From Brevundimonas vancanneytii (lineage in GTDB: Bacteria; Pseudomonadota; Alphaproteobacteria; Caulobacterales; Caulobacteraceae), in NCBI GenBank assembly GCA_945874855.1, contig CAMCIP010000035.1, forward strand, positions 1-14,539: DNA of 14,539 nucleotides. Reading direction: 5' to 3'. The notes beneath the pieces were generated by a model. The model searched no databases. It was not told the DNA's origin and saw only the letters and a program-made list of their open reading frames with translations. Made by a program: the position numbers and the translations under genes. Below, one piece after another: positions 9,281-14,539 of the stretch (the stretch's first letter is position 1; each line of letters starts with the position of its first letter).

Positions 9281-9973
9281 TCAGGCGACGGCGGTCTGTT
9301 CGCCGGCCGGGCGACGGCGGCGGGCGGGCACACGGACGGGACGGGTGGACGTCGGAGAGGCCTCGGCGGCCTGGGCCGCCAGGCCCAGTTCGGCCGACCA
9401 GGCGCGGGTCAGGATCCCGGCCACGGCGGCCGCGTCCGGAACCGCCCGCATCATCGGCTCGGGATGGACGATGCGCAGGGGACGGGCATGGGGCCACAGA
9501 TGCGGCCAGCCGATCTTGCTCTCGGGCGTCAGCCGCAGCGGCATGTCACCGAAGCCGGCACCGTCCAGCTTGAGGCCTGCGGACTCCACGCGCCGGTAGG
9601 GCACGTTGAAAGACTTCTGCAGGGCCACGCCATGGCGCAGCACGAAGCGACGGTCCGTCAGGGTGTAGATCGTGGTGCGGGCCACCAGCCAGGCATAGCC
9701 GGACAGAAGCCCGACCGCGGCCGCGCCGAGCAGCGCGGTCACCGCCACGTCTCCGGCGATGACCATGGGCGCACTGCCGGCGGTCAGACCGGCACCCACC
9801 CGCCAGACGGCCAGCAGGGCGAACCAGCCGACGATCCAGCGGACGTGCAGGGCCGTGCGGGCCAGGACCCGCCAGTCGGGGGCACCCTGCCACAGGATCC
9901 GCTCACCCTCAGGCAGGGGTCCGGGCAGGCCGGGGACGGGCTCGGGCCCGTGTTCGCGTCCATGAGCAGTCAC
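9281..9973 (-). CDS. puhB: Photosynthetic complex assembly protein PuhB
   Basis: This 230-residue membrane protein has the family motif GERILWQGAPDWRVLA (23-38), hydrophobic segments around 44-64 and 71-97, then a PH-domain-like part. That part includes YTLTDRRFVLRHGVALQKSFNVPY (103-126 region) and MPLRLTPESKIGWPHLWPHARP. PuhB acts as a dimeric reaction-centre assembly factor in Rhodobacter. It begins with GTG at 9973, overlapping the puhA stop as GTGA, with AGGAG 8 nt upstream. The C-terminus after about residue 205 is a low-complexity tail with a run of arginines (RRRR) that looks non-conserved. The puhC ribosome site sits directly after its stop. Confidence 0.92.
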   Translation of the reverse strand: MTAHGREHGPEPVPGLPGPLPEGERILWQGAPDWRVLARTALHVRWIVGWFALLAVWRVGAGLTAGSAPMVIAGDVAVTALLGAAAVGLLSGYAWLVARTTIYTLTDRRFVLRHGVALQKSFNVPYRRVESAGLKLDGAGFGDMPLRLTPESKIGWPHLWPHARPLRIVHPEPMMRAVPDAAAVAGILTRAWSAELGLAAQAAEASPTSTRPVRVPARRRRPAGEQTAVA

Positions 9974-10752
9974 AGCCAGGGCTCCTGACGATCCGGGGTG
10001 GCGTACAGGTGACCGCCGCCATAGTAGCCGACGATCTTGTCCTCCTCGAGCAGGGTGACCTGGTCGGGGGACCTGGTCTGCGGCACGCGCTGGAACTGCT
10101 CGGCCGTGACGGCATGGACCCGGACGCGACGCTGGCCGCCGTCGACGACCGCCATGGTCATCGGCAGCAGGGCCGGACGTCCGGTCAGGCCGACGCCGAC
10201 CTGAAGGTAGCGCAGCAGGTATTCGGACCGGTCGATCCAGACGTCGTCCACAACGCCCGCCGGCTGGCCGTCGCAGCCGATGACGGTGAAGCCGCGGGGA
10301 TCGGGATCCTCCTTGGCCAGGTGGAAGTCCGGGGCGGTCGACAGCGGCACGATGCGCGGCCGGCCGTCGAGGGCCAGGTCGGCATAGTCGGGGCGGGCGG
10401 CCCAGGAGCCGGGGCCAACGCCGTCCACCAGGGCGTCGCCGGTCGGCTCGATGGGCGATCCGTCGGTGGCCGCGCTGCGCCGCGCCGCCAGGACCCGCGT
10501 GTCGCGCTCATAGTTGGGCACGGTGCGCGTGCCGTGACCGTGCGGCAGCAGGAAGGTCTTGGGCCGGGCCGTGAAGAACAGGCCGCCGAGGGGCTCGAGG
10601 CGGCCGGTGGTGTCGTCCTCGAGGGGATAGCCCTCGCGACGGTCCTCGCGACGCAGGTAGAAGATGAGCCCGGCGAAGAAGAGCCAGAAGATCCAGAGGG
10701 CCAGTTCCGCGACGTCGAAACTGTTGAAGAGGGTGGTGCTGGAGCTGTCCAT
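9970..10752 (-). CDS. puhA: Photosynthetic reaction centre H subunit
   Basis: At 260 residues this is the normal length for the H subunit, which caps the L/M core on the cytoplasmic side and shapes the proton path to QB. One N-terminal transmembrane helix (about 13-33) is followed by LRREDRREGYPLE, the classic H-subunit linker. GLFFTARPKTFLLPHG and GFTVIGCDGQPAGVVDDVWIDRSEYLLRYLQ follow. Glu177 in DRSEY aligns with Rhodobacter sphaeroides Glu-H173, which is important for QB reduction. The end LLEEDKIVGYYGGG is also typical. ATG 10752 has AAAGGA about 7 nt upstream in the 22-bp gap after lhaA. Its stop overlaps the puhB GTG start. Confidence 0.97.
   Translation of the reverse strand: MDSSSTTLFNSFDVAELALWIFWLFFAGLIFYLRREDRREGYPLEDDTTGRLEPLGGLFFTARPKTFLLPHGHGTRTVPNYERDTRVLAARRSAATDGSPIEPTGDALVDGVGPGSWAARPDYADLALDGRPRIVPLSTAPDFHLAKEDPDPRGFTVIGCDGQPAGVVDDVWIDRSEYLLRYLQVGVGLTGRPALLPMTMAVVDGGQRRVRVHAVTAEQFQRVPQTRSPDQVTLLEEDKIVGYYGGGHLYATPDRQEPWL
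9982..9986 (-). promoter_or_regulatory. Shine-Dalgarno for the GTG start of puhB
   Basis: AGGAG on the minus strand, within the puhA coding end and 8 nt before GTG 9973. It supports a GTG start coupled to puhA translation. Confidence 0.7.
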
Positions 10753-10774
10753 GTCTGTGTCCTTTGCGACTGGA

Positions 10775-12253
10775 TCAGGCGGGAAGATCGGCGAGGCCGA
10801 ACTTGGGGTTGCCCGGATCGCGGGACGGGGCGGGCGCGTAGCGGGCCAGCGGTCCGATGGCGATCAAGGCGGCGAAAAGCAAAGCAATCTCAGTGTGGTA
10901 CACCACGCCATAGGCGATCGACGGGTCCGTCAGGCCCGGGCCGAGGGAGCCGGAGGCGGACAGGTGGGAGACGACGTCGCGCAGCGCGCCGCCGGTCAGG
11001 AGCGCCACGCCGACGGCCGAGGCCTGGACGGCGCCCCAGGCCCCCAGCGCCAGGCCGGAGTTGTTGCGGGCGAGGGCCATGGCGGCGGTCAGGGCGCCGA
11101 CCGAGAACATCCCCCCACCGAGGCCAATGCCGAAGGCGCCGACCCAGAAAAGGACGGTCGACCTGAAGGGGCCCGCGCAGATGACGGCGACGAAGGCGAC
11201 GACGCCCCACAGCAGGCCGTGGGCCGCGAGGCGGTGCGGCTCTCCGCCCCGGCCGAGGGTGCGCGCCGTCAGACCGAGCCCGGCGAGGGTGCCCGCTGCC
11301 CAGGAGGCCGTAAGGGCGGTGGTGGCGCCCACCGACATGCCCAGGATCTCCGCGCCATAGGGTTCCAGCAGCACGTCCTGCATGGCGAAGGCGGCGGCCC
11401 CCAGGCCCACGGCGACCAGTAGCCGCGCCGGACGTCCGCCCAGGGTGAACTCGCGCCAGGCCTCGGCGAAGGGCGGGCGCGGGTTGGACGGAGAGGTCAG
11501 GGCCAGGTTCTGCGGTTCCTGCTTCCAGAGGGCGATCACATTGAGGGCGATCGCGACGAGGGCGGCCCCCTGGATGACGCCGATCAGGCGCAGCGGGTGG
11601 AAGTCCGCCAGCAGGCCGCCGATGATCAGGGCGCTGATCAGCATGCCGACCAGCAGCATCACATAGAGCAGGGCCACGACCCGCGGGCGGGCGTGTTCGG
11701 GGGCCAGGTCGGTGGCCAGGGCCAGGCCCGCCGTCTGGGTGGTGTGCACGCCCGCGCCGACCAGCAGGAAGGCGACCATGGCGGCGATGTGGCCAATCCA
11801 GACGGAGTTGGTGGTGTCACCGGACGAGATGAGCAGGGCAAAGGGCATGATGGCCAGGCCGCCGAACTGCAGCAGGCCGCCGAACCAGATGAAGGGGCCG
11901 CGACGCCAGCCCAGATGCGAGCGGTGGGTGTCGGACCTGAAGCCGATCAGGGCCCGCAGGGGGGCGAACAGGAAGGGCAGGGCGACCATGGCCGCGATCA
12001 GGAAGGCCGGGGCCTGGAGCTCGACGATCATGACGCGGTTCAGCGTTCCGGTCAGGAGGACGGCGATCATGCCGACCGAGACCTGGAACAGGGACAGGCG
12101 CAGCAGCTGGCCCAGGGGCAGCTCGGTCGTGGCCGCGTCGGCAAAGGGCAGGCAGGCGGAGATCAGGCGCGCCCATTGCGCCCGGTTGTCGCCCCGGTCG
12201 GCCTTGCGGGCCGCTTTCTCGGCCACCCTCTGCAGAAGCAGCTCGTTCAGCAC
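10775..12253 (-). CDS. lhaA: LhaA, PucC-family LH1 assembly / bacteriochlorophyll delivery protein
   Basis: This polytopic MFS-fold protein of 492 residues has about twelve hydrophobic segments. It matches LhaA (ORF F1696) of the PucC family, which supports LH1 assembly, probably by handing bacteriochlorophyll to the antenna polypeptides. Strong family motifs are LPFADAATTELPLGQLLRLS (35-54), GTLNRVMIVEL (69-79) and GFRSDTHRSHLGWRRGPFIW (104-123). The GTG at 12253 overlaps the bchM stop by 7 nt and has GGAG 8 nt upstream, so I chose it over later starts. It gives about 30 charged residues (KAARKADRGDNR) before the first conserved motif, somewhat longer than I recall for Rhodobacter. The gene ends 22 bp before puhA. 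Confidence 0.94.
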   Translation of the reverse strand: MLNELLLQRVAEKAARKADRGDNRAQWARLISACLPFADAATTELPLGQLLRLSLFQVSVGMIAVLLTGTLNRVMIVELQAPAFLIAAMVALPFLFAPLRALIGFRSDTHRSHLGWRRGPFIWFGGLLQFGGLAIMPFALLISSGDTTNSVWIGHIAAMVAFLLVGAGVHTTQTAGLALATDLAPEHARPRVVALLYVMLLVGMLISALIIGGLLADFHPLRLIGVIQGAALVAIALNVIALWKQEPQNLALTSPSNPRPPFAEAWREFTLGGRPARLLVAVGLGAAAFAMQDVLLEPYGAEILGMSVGATTALTASWAAGTLAGLGLTARTLGRGGEPHRLAAHGLLWGVVAFVAVICAGPFRSTVLFWVGAFGIGLGGGMFSVGALTAAMALARNNSGLALGAWGAVQASAVGVALLTGGALRDVVSHLSASGSLGPGLTDPSIAYGVVYHTEIALLFAALIAIGPLARYAPAPSRDPGNPKFGLADLPA

Positions 12254-12954
12254 CTGAGCAGCTCCACCGCCTGGGAGGTGTAGAAGCCGCCCGACACCCG
12301 CTCCATCCGCGCCGGGCGCATGACGGGGTCGGCCGCCAGGGTGCGGGTGAAGGCCGCGAGGTCGACGGGCGCGATGGCCGGGGCCCGGTCCGCGCGCGGG
12401 AACAGCTTGCCCATGGCCAGCATCAGCATCAGGGGCGGCGTGCGCGGCGTGACCGTGAAGATCACCGAGCCGGTGGTGCGGCGACCCAGGCCGCGCACGG
12501 CGGCGACGATGTCCGGGGTGGCGTAGTGAATCAGGGAGTCCATCGCCACGACATGGTCGAACAGGCCCAGATCCCGGTCCATCATGTCGCCGGCGAGGAA
12601 GGTGATGGAGCCGCCGTTCAGGTCCGCCGGAGCGCGCTCGCGGGCGATCCCGATCAGGCTGGCCGACACATCCACGGCCACGACCTCGGCACCGCGGCGG
12701 GCGGCCTCGACCGCCAGGGCCCCGGTGCCGCACCCGGCGTCCAGCACCCGCTTGCCGGTCAGGTCGGCGGGCAGCCAGGACAACAGGGTCGCGCGCATGC
12801 GGTCGCGGCCGGCGCGCACCGTGGCGCGGATCTTCGACACCGGGGCGTCGCTGGTCAGCTGCGCCCAGGCGTCCAGCGCCGTGCGGTCGAAATAGGCTTC
12901 CAGCCGCGTGCGGGCGCGGACGTAGGAGCCGTCGTTGCCGGCGGTGAGGGTCAC
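12247..12954 (-). CDS. bchM: Mg-protoporphyrin IX methyltransferase
   Basis: This 235-residue SAM-dependent enzyme methylates the ring-C propionate of Mg-protoporphyrin IX, the step between chelatase (BchH) and cyclase (AcsF). The N-terminus has the BchM pattern YFDRTALDAWAQLTSD and KIRATVRAGRDRMR. SAM motif I is VLDAGCGTG (70-78), followed by VVAVDVS. GDMMDRDLGLFDHVVAMDSLIHY and a TPRTPPLM segment also fit. The end YTSQAVELLRC is typical. The GTG at 12954 overlaps the bchL stop as GTGA. The frame runs 25 codons further upstream into bchL, but that stretch is Arg/His-rich shadow sequence. Its stop overlaps lhaA. Confidence 0.95.
   Translation of the reverse strand: MTLTAGNDGSYVRARTRLEAYFDRTALDAWAQLTSDAPVSKIRATVRAGRDRMRATLLSWLPADLTGKRVLDAGCGTGALAVEAARRGAEVVAVDVSASLIGIARERAPADLNGGSITFLAGDMMDRDLGLFDHVVAMDSLIHYATPDIVAAVRGLGRRTTGSVIFTVTPRTPPLMLMLAMGKLFPRADRAPAIAPVDLAAFTRTLAADPVMRPARMERVSGGFYTSQAVELLRC
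12262..12265 (-). promoter_or_regulatory. Shine-Dalgarno for the GTG start of lhaA
   Basis: GGAG on the minus strand, inside the end of bchM and 8 nt before GTG 12253. No ATG is available nearby in the lhaA frame, so this site decides the start. Confidence 0.6.
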
Positions 12955-13865
12955 TGGTCGAACCCCAGGAATTCGAAGATGTCGCGGTCGCGCATGGGCT
13001 CGGCGTCGATGGCGTCCATGCCGTCCCACAGCGACTGGGCCAGCCGGATGTATTCGGCCTTGGCGGCCTCGAGCGCCGGCGAGCCGTCCATTTCGAACAC
13101 GACGGACTTCTTCAGGCGGCTGCGGCGGATTTCGTCGAGGTCGGCGAAGTGGGCGATGCGCTTCAGGCCGATGGCGGCGTTGAAGCGGTCGATCTCGTCG
13201 GTGCCCGCGCTGCGGTTGGCGATCACGCCGCCCAGCCGGACCTCATAGTTCTTCGACTTGGCCTTGATTGCGGCGACGATGCGGTTCATCGCGAAGATGC
13301 TGTCGAAGTCGTTGGCGGTGACGACCAGGGCCCGCTCGGCGTGTTGCAGCGGCGCGGCGAAGCCACCGCAGACCACGTCGCCCAGGACGTCGAAGATCAC
13401 CACGTCGGTGTCTTCCAGCAGGTGGTGTTCCTTCAGCAGCTTGACCGTCTGGCCGACGACATAGCCGCCACAGCCGGTGCCGGCCGGCGGGCCGCCGGCT
13501 TCGACGCAGCGCACCCCGTTGAAGCCCTCATAGACATAGTCCTCGGGGCGCAGTTCCTCGGAGTGGAAGTTCACCGTCTCCAGCACGTCGATGACGGTGG
13601 GGACGAGCCGCTTGGTCAGGGTGAAGGTCGAGTCGTGCTTGGGGTCGCAGCCGATCTGCAGCACCCGCTTGCCGAGCTTGGAAAACGCCACCGACAGGTT
13701 CGATGAAGTGGTGCTCTTGCCGATACCGCCTTTGCCATAGACCGCGAAGACCTTGGCATTGCCGATCTTGAGGTTGGGGTCGAGTTGCACCTGTACGCTG
13801 CCGGCGCCATCAGCGCCCCGCGATGGACGCTTGATTTCTGAGAACGGAACAGTTGCTGTTGTCAT
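12951..13865 (-). CDS. bchL: Light-independent protochlorophyllide reductase, iron-sulfur ATPase (L protein)
   Basis: This 304-residue NifH-like homodimer hydrolyses ATP and passes electrons from ferredoxin to the BchN-BchB catalytic part, reducing protochlorophyllide ring D in the dark. The P-loop YGKGGIGKST is at 43-52. The [4Fe-4S]-bridging cysteines are Cys132 in GTGCGG and Cys166 in VVCGGF. GCDPKHDSTFTL and the end RDIFEFLGFD are diagnostic for BchL rather than BchX or NifH. ATG 13865 overlaps the bchH stop as ATGA, with GAAGG 9 nt upstream. The bchN and bchB partners are not in the window; in related clusters they lie upstream of bchH. The N-terminal 34 residues before the conserved fold are longer than in NifH, as is usual for BchL. 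Confidence 0.97.
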   Translation of the reverse strand: MTTATVPFSEIKRPSRGADGAGSVQVQLDPNLKIGNAKVFAVYGKGGIGKSTTSSNLSVAFSKLGKRVLQIGCDPKHDSTFTLTKRLVPTVIDVLETVNFHSEELRPEDYVYEGFNGVRCVEAGGPPAGTGCGGYVVGQTVKLLKEHHLLEDTDVVIFDVLGDVVCGGFAAPLQHAERALVVTANDFDSIFAMNRIVAAIKAKSKNYEVRLGGVIANRSAGTDEIDRFNAAIGLKRIAHFADLDEIRRSRLKKSVVFEMDGSPALEAAKAEYIRLAQSLWDGMDAIDAEPMRDRDIFEFLGFDQ

Positions 13866-14539
13866 GCTGGGGCACCTTCGTAAACGCCTTCGAGCCGGTC
13901 TTCGAGGTCCTCGCTGGCTCTTCGCAAGGCCTCCAGCATTTCGGGTTCGGGCGTCCAGTAGTGACGCTCCGAAGCCTCGAGCAGCCGATTGGCCACACGC
14001 GCGGACGCGGTGGGGTTGAGCTGGGCCAGCCGTTCACGCATCTCGGGATCGAGCATGAATGTTTCGGATAGCTGTTTGTAGACCCAGGGCTGGACCTGAC
14101 CGGTCGTCGCCGACCAGCCCATGGTGTTGGTGACATGAACCTCGATCTGACGCACACCCTCGTAGCCATGCTTGAGCATGCCTTCGAACCATTTCGGGTT
14201 GAGCATGCGCGTGCGGGTTTCGAGCGCCACCTGATCTTCGAGTGTGCGAACCGTGCCTTCACCGCGAGTCTGATCGCCGATGAAGACCGGCGGGGCCTTG
14301 CCGCCGCGAGCCCGCTTGACCGCGCCGGTGATGCCGCCCAGCGTGTCGAAATAGTTGTCGACGGTGGTGACACCGAGTTCGACCGAATCGAGGTTCTGAT
14401 AGGTGAGCTGCACATCGGACAGCACGCTTTGCAGCAGCGCCGACTGCTGGACCGCCCGGCCGCCGCGGCCATAGGCGAAACCCTTGCGCCGCGAATAGGT
14501 TTCGGCCAGCTCGTCCTCTTCTGCCCAGCGGCTGCTTTC
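13862..14539 (-). CDS. bchH: Magnesium chelatase subunit H, C-terminal part (cut by the window edge)
   Basis: The frame is open to the right edge and ends at 13862, giving 225 residues of the C-terminus of a protein normally about 1,200 residues long. BchH binds protoporphyrin IX and inserts Mg2+ with the BchI-BchD ATPase motor. Recognisable blocks are KGFAYGRGG, YQNLDSVELGVTTVDNYFDTLGG, VFIGDQTRGEG, TRMLNPKWFEGMLKHGYEG and VTNTMGWSATTGQVQPWVY, all characteristic of the H-subunit C-terminal domain. An internal GTG at 14425 is not a start; conserved sequence continues upstream of it. The stop overlaps bchL as ATGA. Base composition is visibly less GC-rich than in lhaA and bchM. Confidence 0.96.
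   Translation of the reverse strand, partial: ESSRWAEEDELAETYSRRKGFAYGRGGRAVQQSALLQSVLSDVQLTYQNLDSVELGVTTVDNYFDTLGGITGAVKRARGGKAPPVFIGDQTRGEGTVRTLEDQVALETRTRMLNPKWFEGMLKHGYEGVRQIEVHVTNTMGWSATTGQVQPWVYKQLSETFMLDPEMRERLAQLNPTASARVANRLLEASERHYWTPEPEMLEALRRASEDLEDRLEGVYEGAPA

Noticed and set aside
10753..10910. PpsR/CrtJ-type TGT-N12-ACA sites upstream of puhA
   Set aside because: Several TGT triplets were checked at 10740-10770 and 10890-10910, and none has ACA at the right distance.

Overview
The window is a piece of a high-GC alphaproteobacterial chromosome. It carries one arm of a photosynthesis gene cluster (PGC) plus ordinary flanking genes. Caulobacterales (for example a phototrophic Brevundimonas-like bacterium) is my best guess, with sphingomonads as the alternative. 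That placement rests on recalled similarity of the flanking genes and was not tested. The O2-dependent cyclase gene acsF points to (bacterio)chlorophyll synthesis under air, so an aerobic anoxygenic phototroph or an aerobic-capable purple bacterium is likely.

Left flank (1-1393, minus strand): the first codons of a ParE/RelE-like toxin run off the left edge. They follow a small antitoxin-like gene whose stop overlaps the toxin start. Next come a short AroQ/PchB-type chorismate mutase and a ferredoxin-NADP+ reductase, whose stop and start codons are one base apart. A 103-bp divergent spacer separates the reductase from the plus-strand genes.

Middle (1497-5308, plus strand): a secreted dipeptidyl-peptidase IV-like serine protease (S9B) overlaps or abuts a lipoprotein-type amidase-signature enzyme. 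The amidase converges on the end of the PGC with only 45 bp between stop codons.

PGC arm (5354-14539, minus strand). In transcription order it reads bchH (3' end only), bchL, bchM, lhaA, puhA, puhB, puhC, bciE, acsF, puhE, hemA. It makes 5-aminolevulinate (HemA), inserts Mg into protoporphyrin (BchH), methylates it (BchM), closes ring E (AcsF with BciE), and supplies the ATPase of the dark protochlorophyllide reductase (BchL). It also encodes the H subunit (PuhA) and assembly factors (LhaA, PuhB, PuhC, PuhE) of the RC-LH1 complex. Most junctions overlap by 1-7 bp and several genes start with GTG behind good Shine-Dalgarno sequences, which suggests one long translationally coupled operon.

There is no intergenic stretch over 300 bp and I saw no RNA gene, insertion sequence or CRISPR array. 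The gene order is a known PGC arrangement, so I do not claim a new system. The least characterised parts are the small cyclase partner gene bciE, the cut-off toxin-antitoxin pair and the PchB-like chorismate mutase.
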